Position numbers and translations under genes: made by a program. The notes beneath the pieces were generated by a model. It searched no databases. It was not told where the DNA came from and saw only the letters and a list, made by a program, of their open reading frames with translations. From assembly GCA_963807015.1 (NCBI GenBank), contig CAWEAS010000022.1:1-64000 (forward strand): 64,000 bases of DNA. Reading direction: 5' to 3'. This DNA comes from JAJPKK01 sp963807015 (GTDB taxonomy: Bacteria > Pseudomonadota > Alphaproteobacteria > Rhizobiales > Xanthobacteraceae). Below, in pieces: positions 25,756 to 34,929 of the stretch; within the stretch, counting starts at the first letter, position 1; every line of letters begins with the position of its first letter.

Positions 25756-25778
25756 CGCTCGATCCCCGCTGCCTCGGC

Positions 25779-27185
25779 CTATTCCGCGGCCATGACGCCG
25801 TAGCGCGCGGACGGTGTCCGCATGGTGACGAGTTCTTCCGCGGCAGTGGGGTGGACCGCCATGACGGTATCGACATCGGCTTTGGTCGCGCCCATTTTCA
25901 CGGCGATGCCGAGCAACTGGATCATCTCGCCCGCACCTTCGCCGACGATATGAGCCCCGACCACGCGGCCGCCCTCGCCATCGACAACGAGCTTCATGAG
26001 GATGCGGGTCTGGCGGCCCGAGAGCGTCGCCTTGAGCGGCCGCATGGCCGATTTGTAGATATCAATGCGGTGAAACCGTTCCCGGGCGGCGAATTCGGTG
26101 AGACCGACCGCGCCGACCTCGGGCTCGGAGAACACTGCGGTTGGCACATTGGTGTGGTCGACAATCGTATCGCGGCCACCGAACACCGTGTCGGCGAAGG
26201 CATGGCCTTCGCGGATCGCGACCGGCGTGAGGTTGATGCGATTGGTGACGTCGCCGATGGCGTAGACCGACGGCACCGAGGTGCGCGAATGCTCGTCGAC
26301 CACGATGCCGCCATGGGACGCGATTTTAACGCCCATGCGCTCAAGCCCGAGGTTGGCTATGTTCGGCTTGCGCCCGACTGCGAACATGACCCGATCGGCA
26401 GCGACATCTTTCCCCCCGGAGAGAGTCACCGTATAGCGCTCGGCTCCGGGTTCTCCGCCTTTGGCGATGCCCGTCACCACCTGGCCCACGATCACTGCGA
26501 TCCCGCGGCTCTCCATCTCGCTGCGCACGTGGGCGCGCACGTCGTCATCAAAGCCGCGCAAAATGTTCTCGCCGCGGTAGACAAGCGTCACCCGCGAACC
26601 GAGGCCCGCGAAGATGCAGGCAAACTCAACGGCGATGTAGCCGCCGCCCTGGATCACGATCTCGCCCGGCAGCTTTGGCAAATGGAATGCTTCGTTGGAG
26701 GAGATCGCGTGGTCGATGCCGGGAATGGGCTGGCCGCGGTGGGGACCGCCACCGGTCGCAACGAGAATATAGTCGGCCGAGACGTGCGCGCCGTTCGCCA
26801 ACAGGCGCACCGTATGCGGATCCTCGATGACGGCGCGGCTCTTGACGATCTCGGCGCCGGCCTTTTCGAGATTGGTGCGGTAAATCCCTTCGAGGCGCGC
26901 GATCTCCTTGTCCTTGTTGGCGATGAGCGTCGCCCAATCGAACGCCGGCGGCGGCACGGTCCATCCGAACCCCGCGGCATCCTCGAATTCATGGGAGAAA
27001 CGCGAGGCGTAAACCAGGAGCTTCTTCGGCACGCAGCCGCGGATCACACAGGTGCCGCCGATACGGTCTTCCTCCGCGATCATCACCCGCGCGCCGTGCT
27101 GGGCCGCGATGCGGGCCGCGCGTACGCCGCCCGAGCCCGCGCCGATGACGAATAGATCGACGTCGCGCGCGGACGCGGCACTCAT
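25779..27185 (-). CDS. gor: Glutathione-disulfide reductase
   Basis: ATG 27185 overlaps the stop of the upstream gene (ATGA). The 468-residue flavoprotein has the FAD dinucleotide motif VIGAGSGGVRAARIAA (13-28), the redox-active disulfide GGTCVIRGCVPKK (Cys 46 and 51), a second nucleotide-binding motif IVIQGGGYIAVEFA, FAD-binding VYAIGDVT, and the C-terminal active-site His in VHPTAAEE. The RGCVPKK form and overall order match plant/proteobacterial glutathione reductases more than lipoamide dehydrogenases. It regenerates GSH with NADPH in the cytoplasm. The block rpiA, DUF2059, gor is a familiar Bradyrhizobium-type arrangement. An open frame of 434 codons on the other strand is a GC-driven shadow. 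Confidence 0.93.
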   Translation of the reverse strand: MSAASARDVDLFVIGAGSGGVRAARIAAQHGARVMIAEEDRIGGTCVIRGCVPKKLLVYASRFSHEFEDAAGFGWTVPPPAFDWATLIANKDKEIARLEGIYRTNLEKAGAEIVKSRAVIEDPHTVRLLANGAHVSADYILVATGGGPHRGQPIPGIDHAISSNEAFHLPKLPGEIVIQGGGYIAVEFACIFAGLGSRVTLVYRGENILRGFDDDVRAHVRSEMESRGIAVIVGQVVTGIAKGGEPGAERYTVTLSGGKDVAADRVMFAVGRKPNIANLGLERMGVKIASHGGIVVDEHSRTSVPSVYAIGDVTNRINLTPVAIREGHAFADTVFGGRDTIVDHTNVPTAVFSEPEVGAVGLTEFAARERFHRIDIYKSAMRPLKATLSGRQTRILMKLVVDGEGGRVVGAHIVGEGAGEMIQLLGIAVKMGATKADVDTVMAVHPTAAEELVTMRTPSARYGVMAAE

Positions 27186-27685
27186 AGTTGATGGCCCTTC
27201 TTCTGCATCTCGGCGCGAAAGCGGACCATCACCACATCGGAAAGTCGGTTGGACCAGTCCGAGGCGTCGCGAAAGCCGGCTTCGATCGCTATGGGCTCTT
27301 CCTTCGCCCATTTCTGGCCAAGCGGCGTCTTATAGAAAACCAAAATCTCCTTGAGCTCATGCTCGGTGAAGCGCAGGGCGTAGTCACGCGCCAGGACGTC
27401 GATGAGCTCGTTACGCTTGGGCTCGAACTCCTTCTGCAGGGTGACCGACACCTCGCTCAGCTCGTTGGAGAGATTGGGGTTGGTTGGCAGGAAGAACAGC
27501 CGCACCTTTTCGACGACGCCCCGCACCACCGGGTCGAAGGCCGCGGTCGCACCCTTGGCAATGAGCACCTCGCGGGCGATGGCGATCGACGATTTCGATG
27601 GCTCTTGCGCCGGCGTGGCTGAAACGCCGAGCAATGTGCACACCACTGCAAGGACTGTCAGGCGCCAGTATGCTTTGAGGTTCAT
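27182..27685 (-). CDS. Exported DUF2059-domain protein
   Basis: A 167-residue protein with a signal peptide (LTVLAVVCTLLGVSATPAQ). The DUF2059 core lies in the C-terminal half: LSNELSEVSVTLQKEF, IDVLARDYALRFTEHELKEI and FYKTPLGQKWAKEEP, the usual helical signature of FTE-E-L-K-x-I-x-x-F-Y-x-x-P-x-G. The biochemical role of the family is unknown. It is coupled to gor by a 4-bp overlap and lies 60 bp after rpiA. The context suggests an oxidative-stress or envelope function, but this is inference. Confidence 0.88.
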   Translation of the reverse strand: MNLKAYWRLTVLAVVCTLLGVSATPAQEPSKSSIAIAREVLIAKGATAAFDPVVRGVVEKVRLFFLPTNPNLSNELSEVSVTLQKEFEPKRNELIDVLARDYALRFTEHELKEILVFYKTPLGQKWAKEEPIAIEAGFRDASDWSNRLSDVVMVRFRAEMQKKGHQL

Positions 27686-27745
27686 TCCTCCGCTCCGTTG
27701 CTATTGTGATCCTAACATTCCGCGTCGCCCCACGCGGCGTGAATT

Positions 27746-28453
27746 CTAGGATGCGCCCTGCCCTTCCACCACCCGTACGCCGTCGGTCCCGGCGATGATC
27801 GCCGCGCTGACGAGACCGATGAAGAGGCCGTGCTCGACCACCCCCGGAATAGCGGCGAGCCGGGCGGCAAGCTCCTTCGGGTCGTCGATGCGCGCGAGCG
27901 CAGCATCAAGGAGGAAGTGCCCGCCGTCCGTGACGAAAGGATGTCCATCCGCGCCCTGTCGCAATGTCGCCGGGCCGGGACAGCCCGCGGCCTGCGCCTC
28001 GGCCTCCACGGCGCGACGGGTTGCCGCAAGGCCGAACGGCACCACCTCGATGGGCAGCGGATAGCGGCCGAGCACCGGCACCCATTTGCTCTCGTCGGCA
28101 ATCACGATCATGCGCGCCGACGCCGCGGCCACGATCTTTTCCCGGAGCAGCGCACCGCCGCCGCCCTTGGTGACGGTGAGATCGAAGGCGATCTCGTCGG
28201 CGCCGTCCACCGTGAGGTCGAGCGGCGCATCGTCAAGCGTCGTCAGCGGCACGCCCAGCCGTTCGGCATCTGCGCGCGTTGCTTCGGAGGTCGGGACACC
28301 GACGATCGAAAGCCCGGCGCGGACCCGTTCCCCCAGCAGCTCGACGAAATGGCGCGCGGTCGAACCGGTGCCAAGGCCAATCCGCATGTTCGGCCGCACG
28401 AAGTCCAATGCCCGGGCAGCGGCGGCGCGCTTGAGGTCGTCGGCGGAGGTCAT
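27746..28453 (-). CDS. rpiA: Ribose-5-phosphate isomerase A
   Basis: A 235-residue enzyme from ATG 28453; the open frame continues upstream but without family features. It has the RpiA signature blocks: GLGTGSTARHFVELLGE (phosphate-binding loop), GVPTSEATRADAERLGVPL, LDLTVDGADEI, VTKGGGGALLREKIVA and VIADESKWVPVLG, plus FVTDGGHFLLDA near the end. Asp and Glu of DGADE and the Lys of KGGGGALLREK are the catalytic residues known in the family. It interconverts ribose-5-phosphate and ribulose-5-phosphate in the pentose-phosphate pathway. It is the first gene of the leftward rpiA-DUF2059-gor-STAS run. Confidence 0.95.
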   Translation of the reverse strand: MTSADDLKRAAAARALDFVRPNMRIGLGTGSTARHFVELLGERVRAGLSIVGVPTSEATRADAERLGVPLTTLDDAPLDLTVDGADEIAFDLTVTKGGGGALLREKIVAAASARMIVIADESKWVPVLGRYPLPIEVVPFGLAATRRAVEAEAQAAGCPGPATLRQGADGHPFVTDGGHFLLDAALARIDDPKELAARLAAIPGVVEHGLFIGLVSAAIIAGTDGVRVVEGQGAS

Positions 28454-28551
28454 TTCGAGGGCGTCATGGCGCTGAGTTCGCTGACATCGGAAAGTGGATG
28501 AGGCGGCGCGCCTGATCGTTCGGCAGGGGCGCGGCTGGGGGCATCGGATGG

Positions 28552-28580
28552 CACCCGATATCGCTTCGCTCATCCGGGCG
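28552..28580. repeat. Partial copy of a CGCTCATCCGGG-type repeat
   Basis: This is similar to one arm of the 32-bp inverted repeat at 63298-63387 (it shares tcgct-tcgctcatccgggc). It lies between the divergent rpiA and gph genes. Confidence 0.55.
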
Positions 28581-28649
28581 GCGCTTGCAAGCGGCATCAC
28601 AGGCCTCGCCGTGCTTGCAATCGCGGCGGGCCAAGGCTAGCCACGCCCC

Positions 28650-29360
28650 ATGGCAACCCCGACCATCGTGTTCGATCTCGACGGCACTCTCGTTGATACC
28701 GCGCCGGACCTTATCGAAACTCTCAACGTCATCCTCGCCGCCGACGGGCTGCCACAGGTGCCCTATGACGATGCGCGGCGGCTGATCGGCTTCGGCGCCC
28801 GCCGCATGATCGAGGGCGGCCTCGCACGCGCAGAGCGCGACACCGCCGACGTCGAGCGCATGTACGACGCTTTCATCGACCATTACTCGGCCCATGTGGC
28901 CGACCGCTCGCGGCCGTTTCCCGGGGTGTTGGAAGCGCTCGACGCGCTCGCCGGCCGCGGCTTCACACTTGCGGTCTGCACCAACAAGCTCGAATGGCTG
29001 TCGGTGCAGCTCCTGACTGCCCTCGGGCTCGTCGAACGGTTTGCTGCGATCTGCGGCCAGGACACATTCGGCGTGCAGAAGCCGGACCCTAAAATCCTGC
29101 TGGGCACCCTGCGCAAGGCCGGCGGCGACCCCGGCCGGGCCGTCATGGTCGGGGATTCCCGGCCGGACATCGCCGTCGCCCGCGCCGCCGGCGTCCCGGT
29201 GGTGGCGGTCGATTTCGGCTACGCTGAGGTCGCCGTAGATCAGCTTGATCCGGATAAAATCATCAGTAATTACAATCAATTGCCGGAATCTGTCGACACG
29301 CTCCTGCGGGGTCGTGCGACAAGCCCCGGCGGCGGCCAGACCCGGCCGGAATACCGTTAA
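28650..29360 (+). CDS. gph: Phosphoglycolate phosphatase (HAD superfamily)
   Basis: A 236-residue HAD hydrolase. Motif I FDLDGTLVDTAPDL (Asp nucleophile at about 9 and 11), a helical cap (ARRMIEGGLARAERD), motif II VCTNK, motif III Lys in FGVQKPDP, and motif IV VMVGDSRPDIAVARAAG. The P-DLIETLN cap start and PFPGVLEALDAL match Gph. It removes 2-phosphoglycolate formed during DNA repair or by RuBisCO oxygenation. It is divergent from rpiA with about 200 bp between. No convincing ribosome site is seen, so the start is set by homology. The antisense frame 28464-29759 is rejected. Confidence 0.9.
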   Translation: MATPTIVFDLDGTLVDTAPDLIETLNVILAADGLPQVPYDDARRLIGFGARRMIEGGLARAERDTADVERMYDAFIDHYSAHVADRSRPFPGVLEALDALAGRGFTLAVCTNKLEWLSVQLLTALGLVERFAAICGQDTFGVQKPDPKILLGTLRKAGGDPGRAVMVGDSRPDIAVARAAGVPVVAVDFGYAEVAVDQLDPDKIISNYNQLPESVDTLLRGRATSPGGGQTRPEYR

Positions 29361-29544
29361 GCACTTATTGCTATTGACGGATGCAGAGAATCCTGCGGTG
29401 GGATAAGAGTTGGTGGGGCGAGGCAAGGACAGGCGCCGTATAGCGACGCGGTCGCGGCGGGCCCCGGGTCTGGGGGTAAGGATCTCATCGATCCTCCATG
29501 ACAGCCGTCGAGACGCGGCGCTCGGCTGCCCGAAGAGAACCGGC

Positions 29545-30021
29545 ATGAATACAACGCGCGTGATCGGTGTGGTGGCGACGGGACTGGCCTTGGCGGCCTG
29601 CTCCTCATGGTCGCCCAGCCTCGACATGTTTTCGACGAAGCCGACCACGGTGATGCTGACGATCGAGTCCGATCCGCCGGGCGCCGAGGCGCGCACCTCG
29701 CTGGGCGGCCTCTGCCGCACACCTTGCACCCAGCAGGTGCCGGTCGCCAATGAGTTCACCGTGAACTATGCGCTCAACGGCTACACGCCGCAGAGCGTCA
29801 CCGTGCGGCCGAACGCGGGCGGATCGACGGTCGAGCCCAATCCGGTGCTCGCCACCTTGCAATCCGCAGCCCCGCCGCCCAAAGCGCCGCCCAAGAAACG
29901 CAAGCGTCCCGCCGCGAAGCCGGCGCCATCAGCCGAGCCAGCGCCCGCCGCCGAAGCGCCGGCGCCATCCATGGGCAACATCGCGCCGCCTCCGGGGGCC
30001 TTCACGCCGCCGCCGCGGTGA
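29545..30021 (+). CDS. PEGA-like lipoprotein with Pro/Ala-rich tail
   Basis: ATG 29545 follows GAAGAGAA. The 158-residue product has a lipoprotein signal with lipobox LAAC (Cys at about 19). The next 90 residues hold a PEGA-like surface module: TVMLTIESDPPGAEARTSLG, GLCRTPCTQQVPV, EFTVNYALNGYTPQSVTV, a pattern seen in cell-surface proteins. The last 50 residues are almost only Pro, Ala and Lys, likely a periplasm-spanning or peptidoglycan-contacting tail. Its exact role is unknown. The frame continues upstream but lacks coding character there. Confidence 0.8.
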   Translation: MNTTRVIGVVATGLALAACSSWSPSLDMFSTKPTTVMLTIESDPPGAEARTSLGGLCRTPCTQQVPVANEFTVNYALNGYTPQSVTVRPNAGGSTVEPNPVLATLQSAAPPPKAPPKKRKRPAAKPAPSAEPAPAAEAPAPSMGNIAPPPGAFTPPPR

Positions 30022-30193
30022 TCCAGCTGCGCGCGGCGCGGACGTGGTGGCCGAAGGTGGAGGCGCCGGAAGTGGCGGCCGGAATCGACCCACGAGCGGC
30101 GAGGAGGTTGCGGGTCGGAAAAGACCCACCACCGATCAGCACGCTTGCTTGACACCGCACGGTCGGGCTTAGTATTGCGCTCGTCCCGACGGC

Positions 30194-30268
30194 GGGCGCG
30201 TAGCTCAGCGGGAGAGCACTCCCTTCACACGGGAGGGGTCACAGGTTCAATCCCTGTCGCGCCCACCA
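30194..30268 (+). tRNA. tRNA-Val (CAC)
   Basis: A 75-nt cloverleaf with encoded CCA: acceptor GGGCGCG/CGCGCCC, anticodon loop TTCACAC giving CAC (Val), and T-arm CACAGGTTCAATCCCTGTC. It stands alone between the lipoprotein gene and a gene-poor stretch, and no duplicated 3' fragment is seen nearby, so it is not occupied by an island here. Confidence 0.97.
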
Positions 30269-30568
30269 TTGCAAATCCCCGATATTAAAATGGTTTAGGA
30301 AGCAGCGACCACGTTCGGGGAGAGCGTTGGCGATCATCGTGCCGGCTACGTCGCTCGTGCAGGCCTAGCGGTCGCGATCGCCGGCCTCGATGAGGGCGAC
30401 GAATTCTCTCAATGCCAGGAATTTGACGACGCCCGCGCGATGCGCCGAACTTCATGTTCGCACTGCACACAAAGCGCACCGCTGCAAATGGACATCTTTT
30501 AAGTCACCCGAAAAGTGGAATGCTGGTGTGTCCCAGAGGCCATCGGTAGCGACGCGAACGCGCCCCGA
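30269..30568. other. Non-coding stretch after tRNA-Val
   Basis: No reading frame with a ribosome site or family features, no clear hairpin and no repeat. I see nothing that can be named. Confidence 0.4.
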
Positions 30569-31153
30569 TTAGCCATGAATTGTCTCACCACGCTCAAGCA
30601 TGGCCACGAATTCAATGATCTTTCGCTTTCGCGTCTCGGCCTTTTTGACCGTGCCGATACGATACAGGATCGCGTATCGATTTCTGCCGCTCAGCCCTTT
30701 AAAGAAGGCTGCGGCCGCTGGATTCTTTCTTAACGCGCTTTGAAGATCGGAAGGCACCTCGGCACCGCTGGCCGGTGCGTATGCCAGATCCCAACGTCCG
30801 TCCGCCTTCGCAGCATCGATTTGCGCGCGACCCGCGGACCGCATCCGCTCTTGCTTCACAAGCTCCAACGCCCTTTTGCAATTCACAAGGGACCATTTGC
30901 TGCTTGACCTGCGTGGCGTGAAGCGGATCAGCCAGTACTTCTCGTCGCACTTTTCGAGCTTTCCATCGATCCATCCATAACAGAGCGCGGCGTCGATCGC
31001 TTCAGCCTTTGTGATCGTCGCGCTAGGCGAACCTTTCTTCGCAAACTTTATCCAGACCCCGGCCGCATCGCTTGGTTGGGAGGCGAACCAGCTCTCAAGC
31101 GCCGCCAAAGAGGCGAATGCAAGGACTGGTAAACCAGAGCGTTGTTCCGTCAT
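30569..31153 (-). CDS. YdeI/OmpD-associated family protein
   Basis: ATG 31153 follows GGAGG at 7 nt; the frame upstream is not supported. The 194-residue protein shows the YdeI/OmdA signatures: LAALESWFASQPSDAAGVWIKFAKK, ALCYGWIDGKLEKCDEKY, the basic RFTPRRSSSKWSLVN, and a C-terminal FFKGLSGRNRYAILYRIGTV with KKAETRKRKIIEFVAML. The family is cytoplasmic and has been linked to resistance to cationic peptides, but the mechanism is not known. Monocistronic, next to mqo on the same strand with 57 bp between (31154-31209). Confidence 0.87.
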   Translation of the reverse strand: MTEQRSGLPVLAFASLAALESWFASQPSDAAGVWIKFAKKGSPSATITKAEAIDAALCYGWIDGKLEKCDEKYWLIRFTPRRSSSKWSLVNCKRALELVKQERMRSAGRAQIDAAKADGRWDLAYAPASGAEVPSDLQSALRKNPAAAAFFKGLSGRNRYAILYRIGTVKKAETRKRKIIEFVAMLERGETIHG

Positions 31154-31209
31154 GTCGAGGCCTCCGCACCAGCGGTGTACCCCTAATCGATATTGTCTGG
31201 GACTGGCAA

Positions 31210-32712
31210 TCAATGCACCGTAATGTTCTGCAGGCCGAGGACGGCGGCGGTTTCGGCGCGCACGCGGCGGCAGAGGTCGACGTTGTCGATCAGCAATTCG
31301 CCGTAGGATGGAATGATCTCTTTCAGCTTGGCCTTCCAGCCGCCGCTGTTCAATTGCGTGCTGAAGCAGCGATCGATCACGTTGATCATGATCCAGGCTG
31401 CGGTCGATGCGCCGGGCGACGCGCCCAGCAAGGCGACCAGCGAGTGGTCAGCCGACGTCACGATTTCGGTGCCGAATTCGAGGATACCGCCCTGCTTTGG
31501 GTCGCGCTTGATGATCTGGACGCGCTGGCCGGCGACTTCGAGCTTCCAGTCCTTGGGCTCGGCGCGAGGATAGAGCGCGGTCAAGGTCGCGAAGCGATGC
31601 TTCGATGACTGCAGGACCTGGCCGACGAGATATTCGCTCAGGCCGAAATTGTGCAGGCCCGCTTCCATCATCGGCCAGATGTTGTCGAGCCGGATCGAGC
31701 GGAACAGATCGAGCAGCGAGCCATGTTTGAGGAACTTGGTGGAGAAGCCGGCATAGGGACCGAACAGCATCGAATGTTTTTCGCCGATCACGCGGGTGTC
31801 GAGGTGCGGAACGGACATCGGCGGCGAACCGACGGCCGCTTTGCTGTAGACCTTGGCATGGTGACGCTTGTTGATCGCGGTGTCGTCGCAGCGCAGCCAG
31901 ATGCCGCTGACCGGAAATCCCGCGTAGCCCTTGGCTTCCGGAATCTCGGACTTCTGCAGCAGCGGCAGAGCCCCGCCGCCGGCGCCGAGAAAGACGAACT
32001 TTGACGATGCAGAGATGACGTCGCCGTTCGTGCCACCGCGCGCCTCGATGCGCCACCGGCCGCCCGGTTCGCGGCGAATCCCGGTCACCCGGTGCGAGTA
32101 GTGCACCGTGACGCCGCCGAGCGTCTGGAGATAGCCGATGAGATTGCGCGTCAGGGCGCCGTAGTTGACGTCGGCGCCGGTGATCATGCGGGTCGCGGCG
32201 ACCTCTTCGTGCGGGTCGCGCCCCTCCATGACGAGCGGCACCCACTCGGCGAGCTGCTGGCGGTCCTGCGTGAACTCCATTCCCTGATAGAGCGGATGGG
32301 CCGTCAGCGCCGCGTGCCGCTTCTTGAGGTAGGCGGCGTTGGCCGCGCCCTGCACGAAGCTCATGTGCGGCACCGGATGGATGAAAGTATCCGGCGCGAT
32401 CGCTTTCTTTTGCGCCAGGTAAGACCACAGCTGCCGCGACAGATCGAACTCGACGTTGACCTCGAGCGCCTTGGAAATGTCGATGCTGCCGTCGGCACGC
32501 TCAGGCGTGTAGTTGAGTTCGCACAGCGCGGCATGGCCGGTGCCGGCGTTGTTCCAGGCGTCCGAGCTCTCGAGCGCCGCTCCTTCGAGAGTCTCGAACA
32601 GCACGATGCGAAGGTCCGGATCGAGCTCTTTGAGAAACACGCCCAGCGTCGCACTCATGATGCCGGCGCCGACGAGGACGACGTCCGCCTCGGCGGCTTG
32701 AAATTCGCTCAT
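31210..32712 (-). CDS. mqo: Malate:quinone oxidoreductase
   Basis: ATG 32712 follows AGGAG. The 500-residue flavoprotein has the N-terminal FAD motif VVLVGAGIMSATLGVFL, the Mqo-specific AWNNAGTGHAALCELNYTP, SFVQGAANAAYLKKR, a central LFGPYAGFSTKFL and a C-terminal LGASPGASTAAWIMINV block. It oxidises malate to oxaloacetate at the cytoplasmic membrane and passes electrons to quinone, bypassing NAD-dependent malate dehydrogenase. The gene ends 57 bp before the YdeI-family start. The promoter side contains three repeats of ggtctcct near 32718-32741. With fumC downstream on the other strand it forms a TCA-cycle neighbourhood. Confidence 0.95.
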   Translation of the reverse strand: MSEFQAAEADVVLVGAGIMSATLGVFLKELDPDLRIVLFETLEGAALESSDAWNNAGTGHAALCELNYTPERADGSIDISKALEVNVEFDLSRQLWSYLAQKKAIAPDTFIHPVPHMSFVQGAANAAYLKKRHAALTAHPLYQGMEFTQDRQQLAEWVPLVMEGRDPHEEVAATRMITGADVNYGALTRNLIGYLQTLGGVTVHYSHRVTGIRREPGGRWRIEARGGTNGDVISASSKFVFLGAGGGALPLLQKSEIPEAKGYAGFPVSGIWLRCDDTAINKRHHAKVYSKAAVGSPPMSVPHLDTRVIGEKHSMLFGPYAGFSTKFLKHGSLLDLFRSIRLDNIWPMMEAGLHNFGLSEYLVGQVLQSSKHRFATLTALYPRAEPKDWKLEVAGQRVQIIKRDPKQGGILEFGTEIVTSADHSLVALLGASPGASTAAWIMINVIDRCFSTQLNSGGWKAKLKEIIPSYGELLIDNVDLCRRVRAETAAVLGLQNITVH

Positions 32713-32778
32713 GGCAAGTCTCCTGGTCTCCTGGTCTCCTGGCCTGCTGGCATCACACCTCACGATGGGTGAAGCACA

Positions 32779-33165
32779 TCAGGCTTTTGGCTGGAAGGTG
32801 ACGCCCGCGTCGCGCGCGAGCACCACATAGGCGCGACGCCAGGGTTGATCGTCGACCAGCTTCCAGCTGTGCCCTCCCCCCGCGGTGTCTTCGGCGAGCA
32901 GGATGTCGCCTGGTCGCAGCATGAAATGCTCGCCGCTGCGCGTCTGGAAATCCAAGGTGCCGCTCAACGTGATGACCAGCTGCCGAACCGGCGCCGTGTG
33001 CCAATCGAGCTTGCCGCCCTGGGGCGTTTCCTGGAACGAGACGGTCGTTGCCGGCAGCTTTTCCGTCAGGCGGTCGCCGTGCGGGCCGGCGCCGAGACTG
33101 ATGACGCCCTCTTCGAAATGGGAGTTTGCATCGTCCCCCGTCCAAAGACGCACGCATCGAATCAT
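32779..33165 (-). CDS. Cupin-domain protein
   Basis: A 128-residue single cupin after GGAGGG. It has the two cupin motifs: VRQLVITLSGTLDFQTRSGE and the second PGDILLAEDTAGGGHSW with its His. The first metal His seems to be HTAPV before motif 1, so a metal site is possible but incomplete by the classical pattern (no G-x5-H-x-H). Ligand and reaction are unknown. It lies 66 bp upstream of mqo on the same strand and may be co-transcribed. Confidence 0.85.
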   Translation of the reverse strand: MIRCVRLWTGDDANSHFEEGVISLGAGPHGDRLTEKLPATTVSFQETPQGGKLDWHTAPVRQLVITLSGTLDFQTRSGEHFMLRPGDILLAEDTAGGGHSWKLVDDQPWRRAYVVLARDAGVTFQPKA

Positions 33166-33486
33166 CGATACCCTCCTCTTCGATCGGCGTTTTCCGGGAC
33201 TGGCGATCCTCCAGGACTGCCGCCTTATCTATCCGTAGGGTCGTATATTCTTGCTTAAGATCAGCCGGAATGGCTGGGCCTTGCCCCAGCTTTTGCTCAC
33301 GCCGAAATCATTTTGCGGCTCGGTCCCGGCTTGCTCGGCGCATTTTGGAACAACATGTCAACAAGAGGATTGGAAACGACCAGAAAAAGTCGCGCGTTGC
33401 CGCGCAATCTTCAGAACCTGAAAACCCGGCGGGCTTACGATGGGGCAGGACCATTGAAATCCTGCGGAAACCTCGGGAGCGAGAGG

Positions 33487-34893
33487 ATGGTTGAGATTCG
33501 CAAGGAAACCGACAGCCTCGGCGAGGTCAGCGTGCCGGCCGACAAGCTCTGGGGCGCCCAGACGCAACGTTCGCTGGAACATTTCAGCATCGGCACGGAT
33601 CTGATGCCGCGGGAGATGATCACCGCCTACGCGATCCTGAAAAAGGCGGCAGCCAACACCAACCACGCCGCCAAGCGTCTCGGCGACCAGCCGCATGCGC
33701 TGATCGTCCGCGTCTGCGACGAAATCCTGGGCGGGCAGCATCACGACATGTTTCCGCTGCACGTCTGGATGACCGGAAGCGGCACCCAGTTCAATATGAA
33801 CGTGAACGAGGTGATTTCAAACCGTTGCAGCCAGCTTGCCGGCACCCTGCTCGGGAGCAAGTCGCCGGTTCACCCCAACGACCACGTCAACATGTCGCAA
33901 TCATCGAACAACTCGTTCCCGTCGGCGATGTACATCGCGGCCGCCATCGGCGTGAAGCAGCGCCTGCTCCCGGCCGTGAAAGCCTTGCATGACGCGATCG
34001 CTGCGAAGGCCGCTGATTGGAATGACATCGTCAAGATCGGCCGCACCCACATGCAGGACGCGACACCGCTGACGCTCGGTCAGGAATGGTCGGGATATGC
34101 GGGGATGCTCGCCGACGATCTCGAGCGGCTTGAAGGCAGCCTCAAGGCCGTCTACCGTCTGGCGCTGGGCGGTACTGCGGTCGGCACCGGCATCAATGCG
34201 GAACCGGGTTTTGCCGAAGCCGTTGCCGCCGAGATCGCGAAACTGACGGGCCTGCCGTTCGTCACTGCGCCCAACAAATTCACGGTCCAGGGCGCGCACG
34301 ACGCCCTGGTGCAGCTCTCCGGCACGCTGCGCACGCTCGCGGTCTCGCTCTACAAGATCGGCAACGACATCAGGCTGATGTCCTGCGGCCCGCGCGCCGG
34401 CTTCGCCGAGCTGATGATCCCGGAGAATGAGCCCGGCTCATCGATCATGCCCGGCAAGGTCAACCCGACGCAGGCGGAAGCGTTGACGATGGTCGCCGTT
34501 CAGGTGATGGCGAACGATGTGGCCGTCGGCTTCGGCGGCGCCAGCGGCTATCTCGAGATGAACGTCTACAAGCCGTTGATGATCTTCAACGTCATGCATT
34601 CGATCACGCTCATGACCGACGGCTGCACGAACTTCCGCAAGTTCCTGGTGGAGGGCACCAAGCCCAACCTCAGGCGGATCAAGGAATATGTCGATCAGTC
34701 GCTCATGCTGGTCACGGCGCTCGCGCCCGTGATCGGCTACGACAAGGCATCCAAGATCGCCCATTACGCCATGGACAACGACCTCACCCTCAAGGCGGCG
34801 GCACTGAAGCTTGGGTTCGTCACCGAGGCCGAGTTTGATCGCGTGGTTGACCCGGCCAAGATGGTCAGGCCATACGTCGCAACTGGCCGCTGA
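33487..34893 (+). CDS. fumC: Class II fumarate hydratase
   Basis: ATG 33487 follows GAGAGG. The 468-residue enzyme has the complete fumarase/aspartase framework: VPADKLWGAQTQRSLEHF, WMTGSGTQFNMNVNEV, NDHVNMSQSSNNSFPSAM (substrate-binding Ser-Ser-Asn), GRTHMQDATPLTLGQE and the family signature GSSIMPGKVNPTQ at about 317-329. It hydrates fumarate to malate in the cytoplasm without an iron-sulfur cluster. An upstream GTG/ATG extension would add about 58 residues of non-family sequence and is rejected. It is 36 bp from the ThrE-type exporter gene. Confidence 0.96.
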   Translation: MVEIRKETDSLGEVSVPADKLWGAQTQRSLEHFSIGTDLMPREMITAYAILKKAAANTNHAAKRLGDQPHALIVRVCDEILGGQHHDMFPLHVWMTGSGTQFNMNVNEVISNRCSQLAGTLLGSKSPVHPNDHVNMSQSSNNSFPSAMYIAAAIGVKQRLLPAVKALHDAIAAKAADWNDIVKIGRTHMQDATPLTLGQEWSGYAGMLADDLERLEGSLKAVYRLALGGTAVGTGINAEPGFAEAVAAEIAKLTGLPFVTAPNKFTVQGAHDALVQLSGTLRTLAVSLYKIGNDIRLMSCGPRAGFAELMIPENEPGSSIMPGKVNPTQAEALTMVAVQVMANDVAVGFGGASGYLEMNVYKPLMIFNVMHSITLMTDGCTNFRKFLVEGTKPNLRRIKEYVDQSLMLVTALAPVIGYDKASKIAHYAMDNDLTLKAAALKLGFVTEAEFDRVVDPAKMVRPYVATGR

Positions 34894-34929
34894 CTTTTTT
34901 GCACAGGCCAATCGAAGGCCGACGAAACG

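Noticed and set aside
25851..27155. 434-codon plus-strand frame over gor
   Set aside because: Antisense shadow of glutathione reductase; no domain or ribosome site.
28464..29759. 431-codon minus-strand frame over gph
   Set aside because: gph on the other strand has all HAD motifs; this frame has none and begins inside another gene's signal region.
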